A program made the position numbers and the translations under genes. A stretch of DNA of 64,000 bases from Thermasporomyces composti (GTDB lineage: Bacteria; Actinomycetota; Actinomycetes; Propionibacteriales; Actinopolymorphaceae). Within the stretch, counting starts at the first letter, position 1. Every line of letters starts with the position of its first letter. The DNA lies in the NCBI RefSeq assembly GCF_003386795.1, contig NZ_QTUC01000001.1:3472001-3536000 (forward strand), in the 5' to 3' direction. This document shows, piece after piece, positions 43,751 to 52,523 of the stretch. Below the pieces are notes generated by a model. That model was given only the letters and a program-made list of their open reading frames with translations, searched no databases and was not told the DNA's origin.

Positions 43751-44947
43751 ATGGCCTACTACCGCGCGGTCGGTGAGATCCCACCCAAGCGGCACACACA
43801 GTTCCGCGGACCGGACGGGTCGCTCTACTACGAGGAGCTCATGGGGGAGGAGGGCTTCTCCTCCGACTCGTCGCTGCTGTACCACCGTGGCGTACCCTCC
43901 GCGATCGTCGACTCGGAGGTCTGGGAGCTCCCCGACCACACCACGCGGCCCAATCATCCGCTCGTTCCTCGCCACCTGCGATTGCACGAGCTGTTCGACG
44001 GGCTGGACTGGAAGTCCTCCGACGTGGTGACCAGCCGGCGACTCGTGCTCGGCAACGCGGACGTGCGCATCAGCTATGTCTGGGCGGGAGAGGAGTCGCC
44101 GTACTACCGCAACGCGCTCGGCGACGAGTGCGTGTTCATCGAGTCCGGCGCGGCCCGCGTCGAAACGGTGTTCGGCGTCCTCCACGCCCGGGAGGGCGAC
44201 TACGTGATGCTCCCACGTGGCACCACTCACCGCTGGGTGCCGGTGGGCGACGGTCCTCTGCGGGCGTACTGCATCGAGGCCAACTCACACCTCGGTCCGC
44301 CCGCACGGTACCTGTCGCGCTACGGCCAGCTGCTCGAGCACGCGCCGTACTGCGAACGCGACCTCCACGGACCGGCGGAGCCGCTTCTGGAGGAGGGCAC
44401 CGACGTGGAGGTCCTCGTCAAGCACCCCGGACCCGGCGGGGTGGTCGGGACGCGGCTGGTGTACGCGACGCATCCCTTCGACGTCGTGGGGTGGGACGGC
44501 TGCCTGTACCCCTTCACGTTCAACGTCGCCGACTTCGAGCCGATCACCGGTCGTGTCCACCAGCCGCCGCCGGTGCACCAAGTGTGGGCCGGCACCAACG
44601 TCGTCATGTGCAACTTCTGCCCACGAAAGGTCGACTACCACCCGTTGGCGGTGCCGGTGCCCTACTACCACTCCAACGTCGACAGCGACGAGGTGATGTT
44701 CTATGTCGCCGGCGACTACGGCGCGCGCAAAGGGTCGGGGATCGGGCCAGGATCGGTCTCCCTCCATCCCGGCGGTTACGCGCATGGTCCCCAGCCTGGG
44801 GCGATCGAAGCGTCCCTCGGTGTGGAGTACGTCGACGAGCTGGCGGTCATGGTCGACACGTTCCGTCCGCTCGAGCTGGGTGAGGCGGCACTGGCGTGCG
44901 AGGACGAGACGTACGCTTGGAGCTGGTCCGGCCGTCGCCGGGAGTGA
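43751..44947 (+). CDS. hmgA: homogentisate 1,2-dioxygenase
   Basis: Opens the aromatic ring of homogentisate to maleylacetoacetate. The 398-residue cupin-type enzyme begins MAYYRAVGEIPPKRHTQFR, normal for the bacterial short form. YYHSNVDSDEVMFYVAGDYGARKG and GSVSLHPGGYAHGPQPGAIE contain the iron-ligand His, Glu and His. CNFCPRK is also conserved. GGGAAGGGGGCG lies ahead of the ATG. It stands alone between an MFS permease and an amidohydrolase, on the opposite strand to fahA. Confidence 0.94.
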   Translation: MAYYRAVGEIPPKRHTQFRGPDGSLYYEELMGEEGFSSDSSLLYHRGVPSAIVDSEVWELPDHTTRPNHPLVPRHLRLHELFDGLDWKSSDVVTSRRLVLGNADVRISYVWAGEESPYYRNALGDECVFIESGAARVETVFGVLHAREGDYVMLPRGTTHRWVPVGDGPLRAYCIEANSHLGPPARYLSRYGQLLEHAPYCERDLHGPAEPLLEEGTDVEVLVKHPGPGGVVGTRLVYATHPFDVVGWDGCLYPFTFNVADFEPITGRVHQPPPVHQVWAGTNVVMCNFCPRKVDYHPLAVPVPYYHSNVDSDEVMFYVAGDYGARKGSGIGPGSVSLHPGGYAHGPQPGAIEASLGVEYVDELAVMVDTFRPLELGEAALACEDETYAWSWSGRRRE

Positions 44948-45062
44948 GCCGCGGTCGCGCAGTGTCGGGTTGACAGGTCGGGTTGACAGCCGCGTCGACG
45001 ACGAGGCGTTGCTGGTCAGCGAGGGCGGCGGCGTGGCGCGTGGGCGGAGAGATAATGACCTG

Positions 45063-45947
45063 ATGGACGCCTCGGAGCGGATCCCGTACGAGCGGTACTT
45101 CGAGGTCTCCATGACCCCGGAACCGGGACAACCGCTCCATTCCTACGAGTACTTGCGCCGGCTCACCTCTGGCGTCCTCGACGAGTACCCCACCATCGAC
45201 GCCCACACCCACCTGGGACGCGACGTCGACGGTCGTTCCCTCAGCCTTCCCGACCTGCTCGCCGAGCTCGATCGCTTCCACGTCGATCGCGCCGTGGTCT
45301 TCCCCTTCAACGACCCGGAGCAGGGAGACGACTTTCGCGTCCCGAACGAGCGGGTCTGGGCGGCCTACGAGCAGGCTCCCGAGCGGATCGTGCCGTTCAT
45401 GCGTCTCAACCCCAACGGGCCGTGGGAGCAGGAGTACGAGCGGTGCCGCGACCGTGGGCACCGTGGCATCAAGCTGCATCCCCGGGCGCAGCACTTCGCG
45501 ATCGGGTCTTCGCGAGCTCGTGAGCTGTTCGCACGGGCGGCCGCTGACCAGCTGCCGGTCATCGTCCACACCGGCTTCGGAGTCGAGGACGTCGCCGACG
45601 CGATCGGCGAGCTGCTCGCCGGACCGAACGGGCTCACGCTGCTGCTCGCCCATTCCTCCTTCATCGAGATGAACCAGGCACTCCGCGTGCTCGGTCCGCG
45701 GTCCAACGTGTACTTCGAGACCTCCGTCGTTCCCGCCTACGACCTGATCGAGGTGCTGACGACGGTCGACCCGAGTCGGGTGATCTTCGGCTCCGACCTG
45801 CCCTACGCGGACTGCTATACCGGCATCCAGTCGCTGGCGGTGATGGCGAGCTTCGCCGGGATCGGCGTGGACCGGCTCCCCGACCTGCTCGGCGGGAACC
45901 TGCTGCGGATCCTCAACCGACGTCCGCGCACCGAAGGGAGCGGGTGA
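45063..45947 (+). CDS. amidohydrolase family protein
   Basis: 294-residue metal-dependent hydrolase of the amidohydrolase_2 (ACMSD-like) group. PTIDAHTHLGRD carries the first HxH metal motif; GIKLHPRAQHFAIGS and LPVIVHTGFGVEDVADAIG hold later metal-site residues. LLLAHSS and RVIFGSDLPYADCYTG give the last His and the catalytic Asp. The group includes decarboxylases and lactonases; the substrate is unknown. The ATG at 45063 lies just after GATAATGACC. The stop overlaps the ATG of the next gene, so the two proteins may act together. Confidence 0.87.
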   Translation: MDASERIPYERYFEVSMTPEPGQPLHSYEYLRRLTSGVLDEYPTIDAHTHLGRDVDGRSLSLPDLLAELDRFHVDRAVVFPFNDPEQGDDFRVPNERVWAAYEQAPERIVPFMRLNPNGPWEQEYERCRDRGHRGIKLHPRAQHFAIGSSRARELFARAAADQLPVIVHTGFGVEDVADAIGELLAGPNGLTLLLAHSSFIEMNQALRVLGPRSNVYFETSVVPAYDLIEVLTTVDPSRVIFGSDLPYADCYTGIQSLAVMASFAGIGVDRLPDLLGGNLLRILNRRPRTEGSG

Positions 45948-46450
45948 TGACCCCACAGCACCGCACGCTGCTCGTCGGTCGCGAGCCACTCGCGGTGTGC
46001 AAGGAGGTCGTCGAGCGCGGGCTGCACCCGGAGGCGGTCGATGTCGACACCGGTGTGCGCGTCATGCCGTTGGTGCTCAACGACCGTCGTCACTTCACCC
46101 TGTGGATGCGGCTGTACTCGCGCACGTTGGCTGCTCGCAACTTGGCCTTCGCCGGCGACGCGACGCACGCGCAGTGGGAGATCGAGGCGGCGATCAGGGC
46201 GACCACCGATCCGCCGTGCTTCCTGGAGTCCGTCTACCTCGACGAGTTGCGGCTGCTGCTGCGCTCGGCGCAGCGGGCGCTCGCCGCCGGTGAGACCGGC
46301 GTCGACCACTACGGGCCGCACATCTCCCTGTTGGTCGCTGAGAACTGGTGTCTCATGCGGCTGTACCGCCGTCAGGTGCAGATCGAGGACGTTTCCGACG
46401 ACATCGCCGAGATCGCCCAAGGGCGCGCCCCGCACCACCGTCCCGACTAG
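45947..46450 (+). CDS. hypothetical protein coupled to the amidohydrolase
   Basis: 167 residues, not recognised. It is mostly helical with short hydrophobic strands (HRTLLVGREPLAVCKEVVERG, VMPLVLNDRRHFTLWMRLYS) and a C-terminal region with GPHISLLVAENWCLMRLYRR. No signal peptide or membrane helix. The start codon overlaps the amidohydrolase stop (TGATG), indicating a shared task. It could be a subunit or accessory factor. Confidence 0.75.
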   Translation: MTPQHRTLLVGREPLAVCKEVVERGLHPEAVDVDTGVRVMPLVLNDRRHFTLWMRLYSRTLAARNLAFAGDATHAQWEIEAAIRATTDPPCFLESVYLDELRLLLRSAQRALAAGETGVDHYGPHISLLVAENWCLMRLYRRQVQIEDVSDDIAEIAQGRAPHHRPD

Positions 46451-46498
46451 CCGAGGGCTCCGGCGCCACCGTCCCAACTGGCCGTCCGGAGGAGACGC

Positions 46499-47455
46499 CT
46501 ACGAGGTGCTGGGCTCGTCGGCCCTCGCGGCTCGCATGGAGACCGCGGAGGAGCCCGCCACCACCAGGTCGGCGACCGTCACGATTGCTCGCGACGCGAT
46601 CGCGAGAACCAACGCGTCGGCTGGGGCGAGGACGGGCGACAGCGCGGCCACGAGCGCGACCTCGCGCACGCCGAGGCCAGCGGGAGTGATCACGACGAGG
46701 TACCCGACGCACCAGGCGAGGGCGAACCCGCCCACGGCCAGCGGCAACGTCGGCAGTGGGTCAGCGCCGAGGGCGACCGCGAGGAGCCACGTGTGGAGCC
46801 CGTAGCAGAGCCACTGGATCACCCCGACCAGCGTCGCCTGGGCTGACATCACCCACGTGACGGGACGTTCGAGCTGGGGCCGCCGGACGAGCCGGAGCAG
46901 CCAGTCGAGGAGGGGGTTGAGGACCCGCGGGTGCACGATCGCGAGCAGGACGGGGGTGAGGAGGAGCGCCCACCAGAACCGGCGGGTCTCCTCGGTGGCG
47001 GCGAGAGGAAGCGTGCCGCTGGCGACCACCAGGCCTGAGGTCAGGCTGAACAGCATGAGCAGCGCGAAGACCGTCATCGATCGCCGCCGCGGAACGCCGT
47101 GGTCGCGCCCCAGCTCCATCTGCGCCAGCGCGGGCCACACCGAGCCCGGCAGGTACTTGCCGAGCTGGCTCACGAACAGCACCCGGGCCGCCACCCGATA
47201 AGGAAGGGCGGAGCCCAGTCCCGCGAGCAGCAGGCGCCACATCACCATGCTCGCCATGAGCCCGCCGAGCGTCGCCACGAACGCGGTCCCGAGCAGAGGC
47301 AGGCTGAGCCGCGCCAGTGCCGGCCTGATGTCGTCCCACTCGGTGACCACCGCGACCACGCCCAAGGTGACGGAGGCGACGACGAACGTCACTCGGACGA
47401 CCCGACTCGCCAGGATGCGCAGGACCACGCTGGTCACGGACTGAAACGCCGCCAC
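46499..47455 (-). CDS. lysylphosphatidylglycerol synthase-type membrane protein (UPF0104, flippase-like)
   Basis: 318 residues with eight or more hydrophobic segments. QLGKYLPGSVWPALAQMEL and ITPAGLGVREVALVAALSPV are the two conserved motifs of the MprF-type flippase domain (the latter reads PxGLGxRE). The aminoacyl-transferase domain of MprF is missing, so it is a stand-alone flippase-like protein, often found beside glycosyltransferases in polysaccharide loci. The GTG at 47455 lies seven bases after TACGCT, pointing to a leaderless mRNA; the longer frame from 47548 would cross the divergent gene. Confidence 0.87.
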   Translation of the reverse strand: MAAFQSVTSVVLRILASRVVRVTFVVASVTLGVVAVVTEWDDIRPALARLSLPLLGTAFVATLGGLMASMVMWRLLLAGLGSALPYRVAARVLFVSQLGKYLPGSVWPALAQMELGRDHGVPRRRSMTVFALLMLFSLTSGLVVASGTLPLAATEETRRFWWALLLTPVLLAIVHPRVLNPLLDWLLRLVRRPQLERPVTWVMSAQATLVGVIQWLCYGLHTWLLAVALGADPLPTLPLAVGGFALAWCVGYLVVITPAGLGVREVALVAALSPVLAPADALVLAIASRAIVTVADLVVAGSSAVSMRAARADEPSTS

Positions 47456-47462
47456 TCGCGAA

Positions 47463-47494
47463 AGCGTACGGTACGCGCTCGACGCTGTTACGCT
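47463..47494. promoter_or_regulatory. mirrored divergent promoters (two TACGCT -10 boxes)
   Basis: TACGCT occurs on the minus strand at 47468-47463 and on the plus strand at 47489-47494, seven and eight bases before the divergent GTG starts. The -10 boxes point outward with 20 bases between them, so the two -35 regions must overlap each other's promoter and transcription is probably competitive. Confidence 0.55.
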
Positions 47495-47502
47495 CCTGGC
47501 CC

Positions 47503-48627
47503 GTGCGGGTGTTGACCTTCGGCACGTTCGACGTGCGCGCCCACCCACGCGTGGGGATCCTGGCCGACGGATTGCGCCGGCACGGGTGCGACGTGCAGGA
47601 GTGCAACGTACCCCTGGGCATCGACACCGCCGGTCGCGTCGCCATCCTCCAACGACCGTGGCTTCTGCCCAAGCTCGCGCTGCGGATCGTGCGCTGTTGG
47701 GCGACGCTGGTTCGGCGGGCGCGCGCGATGCCCCCGCCCGACGTGGTTCTCGTCGGCTACCTCGGCCATTTCGACGTGCTGCTCGCCCGGCTCCTGTTCC
47801 GGCGTACTCCCATCGTGCTCGATCATCTCGTCTTCGCGGCGGACACCGCCTGGGATCGAGGTGCGCGAGGCGGTGTCAAGCAGGCCCTGCTCAGGGCGCT
47901 CGACCGGGCCGCCTTGCGGTCCGCCGACGTCATCGTGGTCGACACCGAGGAGCACCGGTCCATGGTGCCGGCGCAGTGGTACGACCGCGCTGTCGTCGTG
48001 CCGGTGGGTGCCGCGCAGCAGTGGTTCGACGCCGGCAGCGCCGCGGCCGAGGACTCGGGCGCGCGCCCGACCGGCGGCGTGCGGGTGGTCTTCTACGGCG
48101 TCTACACGCCCTTGCACGGCGCCCCCGTCATCGGTCAGGCGCTGAGCAAGCTCGCGGACGACCCGGTCGACGTCACCATGATCGGCAATGGCCAGGAGCT
48201 CGCCGCGACCCGTGCCGCCGCGGCCGGCAACCCGCGCGTGACGTGGCTGTCGTGGGTCGAGCCGGAGGACCTGCCCAAGCTCGTCGCCGACCACGACATC
48301 TGCCTCGGTGTCTTCGGCACCAGCCCCAAGGCCCGGCGCGTCGTGCCCAACAAGGTCTACCAGGGTGCGGCGGCTGGATGCGCCATCGTCACCTCGGACA
48401 CCGCGCCGCAGCGTCGAGTGCTCGGTGATCGCGCCGTGTTCGTCCCTGCCGGCGACCCGGACCGGCTCGCCGAGGCGTTGCGATCCCTCGCCGCCGACCC
48501 GCTCGAAGTCGCGCGGCTGCGCCGAGCCGCGAGTAGCCTGGCGCGTGAGCGATTCGCGTCCCATCAGGTCGTCGAGCCCCTCCTTGATCGGCTCCGCGGC
48601 CTGGCCCCACTGTTGGAGGCGTCGTGA
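47503..48627 (+). CDS. glycosyltransferase, family 4 type
   Basis: 374-residue GT-B enzyme. VRVLTFGTFDVRAHPRVGILADGLRRHGC is the N-terminal acceptor-domain start; VRVVFYGVYTPLHGAPVIGQAL begins the donor domain. Further on are NPRVTWLSWVEPEDLPKL and CLGVFGTSPKARRVVPNKVYQGAAAG, with the typical EX7E-like region weakly kept. Acts in the cytoplasm on a lipid-linked or other glycan. Its stop overlaps the GTG of the methyltransferase gene. With the adjacent flippase-like, GT2 and GT39-like genes it forms a surface-glycan cluster. Confidence 0.85.
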   Translation: MRVLTFGTFDVRAHPRVGILADGLRRHGCDVQECNVPLGIDTAGRVAILQRPWLLPKLALRIVRCWATLVRRARAMPPPDVVLVGYLGHFDVLLARLLFRRTPIVLDHLVFAADTAWDRGARGGVKQALLRALDRAALRSADVIVVDTEEHRSMVPAQWYDRAVVVPVGAAQQWFDAGSAAAEDSGARPTGGVRVVFYGVYTPLHGAPVIGQALSKLADDPVDVTMIGNGQELAATRAAAAGNPRVTWLSWVEPEDLPKLVADHDICLGVFGTSPKARRVVPNKVYQGAAAGCAIVTSDTAPQRRVLGDRAVFVPAGDPDRLAEALRSLAADPLEVARLRRAASSLARERFASHQVVEPLLDRLRGLAPLLEAS

Positions 48628-49370
48628 CTCCTCTTCCGCCCCTCACGCCCAACGCCTGGTTGCGCTGGGACCTGGTCTCGCGCTTGCTCCCGGAGAACGC
48701 CTACGCCGTGTTGGAGATCGGCTGTGGCCAAGGCGGCTTCGGCGTCCGGCTCTCCCGGATGTACCGCTACGTCGGGCTCGAGCCGGATCCGGAGTCCTTC
48801 CGCATCGCTTCCGAACGCATGGCCGCCTGCGGGGGTCATGGGGAGGTGCGCAACGGCGACTTGTCAGCGCTCAAGCCCGCCGAGACCTTCGATCTGGTGT
48901 GCGCGTTCGAGGTGATCGAGCATCTCGAGGACGACGACAAGGCGTTGGCCGAGTGGGCTGCACGGCTTCGGCCCGGTGGCTGGCTGCTGCTGAGCACCCC
49001 GGCGTTCCAGCATCGCTTCGGGCCTGGCGACGCGATGGTCGGACACTACCGCCGCTACGACCCGGCGATCTTGCGTCGACTGCTGCAGCAGACCGGCTTG
49101 GTTGACATCGAGCTGTACCAGTACGGCGGCCCGTTGGGTTACGTGCTGGAAGCGGCGCGGAACCAGATCGGAAGGCGCCGCATGGCCGCGCTGGCGCGGA
49201 CGGGCGCCACGATGGAGGAGCGGACGAGCGGGAGCGGTCGACTGCTTCAGCCGCGGTCACGACTACGCGGGCTGGCCACCCAGTGGGGCACGTGGCCGTT
49301 CCGTTGGCTGCAGCGGCGCTTCCCCAACCACGGCCCTGGTCTCGTCGCCAGAGCTCGGCTGCCTCGGTAG
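48624..49370 (+). CDS. class I SAM-dependent methyltransferase
   Basis: 248 residues with a canonical SAM site: AVLEIGCGQGGFGVRLS (motif I), YVGLEPDPESF (acidic loop) and FDLVCAFEVIEHLEDD. RPGGWLLLSTPAFQHRFG follows, and the segment GHYRRYDPAILRRLL is typical of methyltransferases in glycan and lipid loci. The C-terminal 40 residues include a basic amphipathic stretch. Coupled to the upstream glycosyltransferase by GTGA overlap, so a glycan or its lipid carrier is a likely substrate. Convergent with the GT2 gene. Confidence 0.88.
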   Translation: MTPLPPLTPNAWLRWDLVSRLLPENAYAVLEIGCGQGGFGVRLSRMYRYVGLEPDPESFRIASERMAACGGHGEVRNGDLSALKPAETFDLVCAFEVIEHLEDDDKALAEWAARLRPGGWLLLSTPAFQHRFGPGDAMVGHYRRYDPAILRRLLQQTGLVDIELYQYGGPLGYVLEAARNQIGRRRMAALARTGATMEERTSGSGRLLQPRSRLRGLATQWGTWPFRWLQRRFPNHGPGLVARARLPR

Positions 49371-49400
49371 GGAGGCACGGCCAACGCCCTGTGAGGAGGG

Positions 49401-50465
49401 TCAGGGGTCAGGCCGTGACCGCACGATGAGGTCGGCCAACAGCGCCAGCGAGGCGATGAGCAGGCCGGTCAGGAAGATCAGCACCGTGTTGGTCGCCAAC
49501 CGCACCGGGTGGGCGATGACGTCGTAGATCCCTTTGCCAACTCCGATCGCGAGCAGCCACAGAGCCGGTGGCATGAGCACCTTGATCGGGTTGAAGTACA
49601 TGACCATCCGCATGACCTGCAGGATGTAGCGGTAGGCGTCCTTGATGAAGTGGAACTTCGACTTCCCGGAGCGCTTGGAGTATTCGATCGGTACGTAGCG
49701 GATCGCGTGTTGGTTGTGCAAGAACGCCATCGTGATCGTGGTGACGCACGAGAATCCAGGTGGCAGCAGCCGCAAGTAGGGCAGGGACACCTCGCGGCGG
49801 AACGCGCGTAGACCGGAGTTGAGATCTGGGATCTTGGTGTTGGTGAGCCACTCGGCGATCTTGCGAATCACCCACTTTGCCGGGACGCGCAAGAACCGGT
49901 GTGAGCCTTGCTCGCTCGTCCGCGCGCCGACCACCTGGTCGAACGTGGGATCCTCACGCAGCATCTGGACGAGCTCCGGGATGCGCTCGTTGGGGTAGCT
50001 CATGTCGGCGTCGGTCCACACGACGATGTCGCCCCGAGCGGACTGGGTGCCGACTCGGCGTGCGGTCCCCGACCCGCCGTTGTGCAGAAGGGGAATGATG
50101 CGCATGCGAGGGAAGCGCGGCGCCGCCTCCTGCAGAAGCTTCAGCGTGTCGTCGGTGGAGGCGTCGTCCACGGCCAGCAGCTCGTAGGACAGACCGCTGG
50201 CGTCCATCGCCTTGGTGATGCGCTCGACCTCGGCGATCACGTGGTCCTGCTCGTTGTAGCACGGGAGGACGATCGAGACGTCGACGTGCCCGGCCTCGCC
50301 GCCGCTTCGCTCAGCCGAGCCCGCCTGTGTCTTCGGCCCGGTAACCGCCGCGGAGGCCTCCGCTGACGAGGTGTCGTACGTGGCGGGTGCTGACGCCGAC
50401 GTCGCCGGCGGCGAAGCTGGCGGCGGTGCCGTCGGGGTCGAGGCGCTGCTGTCGGTGGCGCTCAT
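49401..50465 (-). CDS. glycosyltransferase family 2, polyprenyl-phosphate hexose synthase-like
   Basis: 354 residues. After a 60-residue disordered Ala/Ser/Pro/Thr-rich N-terminus come VDVSIVLPCYNEQDHVIAEV, LLAVDDASTDDTLKLL and DIVVWTDADMSYPNERIPEL (the DxD-type site). IPDLNSGLRAFRREV and VPIEYSKRSGKSKFHFIKDA are characteristic of DPM1/undecaprenyl-phosphate glucosyl transferases. Two C-terminal membrane helices (LMPPALWLLAIGVGKGIYDV and LIFLTGLLIASLALLADLIV) anchor it. It probably loads a sugar on polyprenyl phosphate for the GT39-like protein encoded divergently. The ATG at 50465 has GGGAG eight bases upstream. Confidence 0.9.
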   Translation of the reverse strand: MSATDSSASTPTAPPPASPPATSASAPATYDTSSAEASAAVTGPKTQAGSAERSGGEAGHVDVSIVLPCYNEQDHVIAEVERITKAMDASGLSYELLAVDDASTDDTLKLLQEAAPRFPRMRIIPLLHNGGSGTARRVGTQSARGDIVVWTDADMSYPNERIPELVQMLREDPTFDQVVGARTSEQGSHRFLRVPAKWVIRKIAEWLTNTKIPDLNSGLRAFRREVSLPYLRLLPPGFSCVTTITMAFLHNQHAIRYVPIEYSKRSGKSKFHFIKDAYRYILQVMRMVMYFNPIKVLMPPALWLLAIGVGKGIYDVIAHPVRLATNTVLIFLTGLLIASLALLADLIVRSRPDP

Positions 50466-50566
50466 GGTCGATGCTCCCACGGTCGACTACGCAGCGGAGA
50501 CTAGCGAGGCTGTCGCCGTGACCGCAGGTATTCGTGCGGCGTTTCCCCGGCTACGCTTCCTCGGCT

Positions 50567-52195
50567 ATGGCCGCCACCGTCCTCCGAGAAGCGTGCGACG
50601 TACCGTCCTCCCGGCTCGCGAACCAGCGAAGAGACAACCAGCGAAGAGACGGTGTCGTGACGGCGGTCGTCGCGGGTTGCTTGACGGTCGTCACCGTCGC
50701 GTTCTGTCGGCGCTACCTCCCACTGCCCTATCCCTCCGACCAGATCAACTACCTCGACGCCGCGGTGGATTTCCCGCATCCGAGCCCGGGAGCGCCGGTC
50801 CACCAGTTCACCCGCTTCGGGCTCACCCTCCCGCTGCGTGGGTTGATCGAGGTCTTCGGCTACTCGCAAGCGGCCTACTACGCGCTCCCGCTCGTGACCG
50901 TGCTGGCGTTGGTGGTCGGCGTCTACCTGGTGGGCGCCCTCCTCTACGCGCGGTCGGTGGGCGTCGCGGCGGCGGCGGTCACGGCGGCCAACAACGTCGT
51001 CTTCTACGACGTGATGCAACCGCTTCCCGATCTCCTCGCGACGGCGCTGACGTGCTGGGCGGTGGCGCTCGCGATCGCGGTGCGGCAAGAGCGCCGACTG
51101 GTCTGCGCGACCACGCGGCGTCGGCTTGTCGTGTTGGTGGGCATCGGTCTTCTGCTCGGCTGGAGCTACCTCACGCGGGAGTTCATCGTCTTCAGCTGGC
51201 CGGTGGTGGCGCTCCTTCTCGTGCGCGCGGTGCGAGCGCGCGAGCTGCTCGCGGTCGCCGTGCCGTTGGCCGCCACGGGGGTCGCCGAGCTCGCCTTGTG
51301 CGCCCTCACCTACGGCGACCCGTTCGCTCGGCTCGCGGCGGTCACCGGGCACGGCAGCGGCCCGATCCCGGAGGAGCTCGCGGCGACCTACCAGAACATG
51401 CCGCGGAGCTGGTACCTCAACCGGCTGCTCGTGGCCATGCAGAGCGTTCCCGAGGGTGAGTGGCTGCTCGCCGCGTTCGCCGCCACGGTGATCGGCGGCC
51501 TGGTCGCCTGGCGCCGCATGGGCCTGCTGCTGCTGTGGTTGGCGGTGACCTACGCGCCGCTGGTGCTGCTGGGCGGGTTCCTCGATCCGTCAGCACCGAA
51601 GCTGCGGCTGTTCATCATGCGCTACTGGTTCCCCACGTTCCCGGCGTTCGTGCTGGGCGGCTGCGCCGCCGCGTGGCTGGCGACTCGCTGGGCGGTTCGC
51701 CGGGAGGCCTCGACGCGCTGGCGCGTCGCCAGCCGCGGGAACCTGGTCGCCGGGGCGGTCGTCCTGGTCCTCGCCGCGCTGACCCTGCAGGCGGCAGCGC
51801 CCTCGTGGGGGTACAGCCGGGGCTACCACGTCGTCGGCACCAAGCCCCTCAGCGCGTTCCGCGAGTGGCTGGCGGACCACCGTGACGAGGTGCGGGTGCT
51901 GTGGAGCGACGGGCGTACCGTGCGGCTGCTGCCGATCTACGCCCACGAGCGGTTCGGTCAGCCGGTCTGGTCGGGGCAACTGCGGTCGCTGTCGGTGAAT
52001 GGTCCGACCCCGGCGCCAGGCGACCACGTGCTCCTCTACAGCACCCAGGGCACCGGGCTGCCGTGCGACCACTGCGCGGCGGCCGCCGCGGACGTCCTGG
52101 GCGACCCGGTCCGGGTTCCGCCGCACTGGCGTGAGGTCTTCGCGACCTACGACAGGGCCGTGCTGGTCTACGAGGTGGGCACGCCGGCCTCCTGA
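50567..52195 (+). CDS. polytopic membrane glycosyltransferase-like protein (GT39/ArnT-like)
   Basis: 542 residues with about ten hydrophobic segments. The first outer loop carries YPSDQINYLDAAVDFPHPSP, where the Asp pair resembles the catalytic loop of PMT/ArnT-type enzymes using polyprenyl-phosphate sugars; YLTREFIVFSWPVV lies in a later helix. A soluble domain of about 130 residues (from YSRGYHVVGTKPLSAFREWL) ends the protein and has an LPCDHC pair of cysteines. A direct 15-bp duplication encodes NQRRDNQRRD near the N-terminus. The ATG at 50567 is chosen because TACGCT lies nine bases ahead. Substrates unknown. Confidence 0.78.
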   Translation: MAATVLREACDVPSSRLANQRRDNQRRDGVVTAVVAGCLTVVTVAFCRRYLPLPYPSDQINYLDAAVDFPHPSPGAPVHQFTRFGLTLPLRGLIEVFGYSQAAYYALPLVTVLALVVGVYLVGALLYARSVGVAAAAVTAANNVVFYDVMQPLPDLLATALTCWAVALAIAVRQERRLVCATTRRRLVVLVGIGLLLGWSYLTREFIVFSWPVVALLLVRAVRARELLAVAVPLAATGVAELALCALTYGDPFARLAAVTGHGSGPIPEELAATYQNMPRSWYLNRLLVAMQSVPEGEWLLAAFAATVIGGLVAWRRMGLLLLWLAVTYAPLVLLGGFLDPSAPKLRLFIMRYWFPTFPAFVLGGCAAAWLATRWAVRREASTRWRVASRGNLVAGAVVLVLAALTLQAAAPSWGYSRGYHVVGTKPLSAFREWLADHRDEVRVLWSDGRTVRLLPIYAHERFGQPVWSGQLRSLSVNGPTPAPGDHVLLYSTQGTGLPCDHCAAAAADVLGDPVRVPPHWREVFATYDRAVLVYEVGTPAS

Positions 52196-52523
52196 CGGTG
52201 CCACGTGTCCCGCCTCGGCGCGCCCAGATGACCTGGCCGCGACGAGGATCGGTGTGCACCGAAAAGGGGCCGTTCCCGCCCGAAAGTGACGAAAGGGACT
52301 TAGTCGACGATGCCGGCGCCCCGGCGCGGCGAGGTGGCCGATCCGCGAATCGCGGAGTATCAAGGAAGTGGGGCCCTGGGCTGTCGCGTTCCCCCGTGCG
52401 TGAACCGCCCGGGGCCTCGCCTTGTCTCGCGCGCCGGTGTGTCGGGTCGGCGGTCCGAGCGCTCGGCCACGGCCGCCGCTGTGAGCGTGTCGGGCACCGG
52501 CCGGTCCGACCCATTCAGGCGGG
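52196..52523. other. intergenic region without recognisable gene
   Basis: About 330 bases between convergent genes. Open frames exist but lack start sites, ribosome binding sites or recognisable protein sequence. No strong terminator hairpin with a T-run is seen. Confidence 0.5.

Noticed and set aside
45051-45056. GATAAT as leaderless -10 box of the amidohydrolase
   Set aside because: The first base deviates from TANNNT, so it was not counted in the leaderless set.
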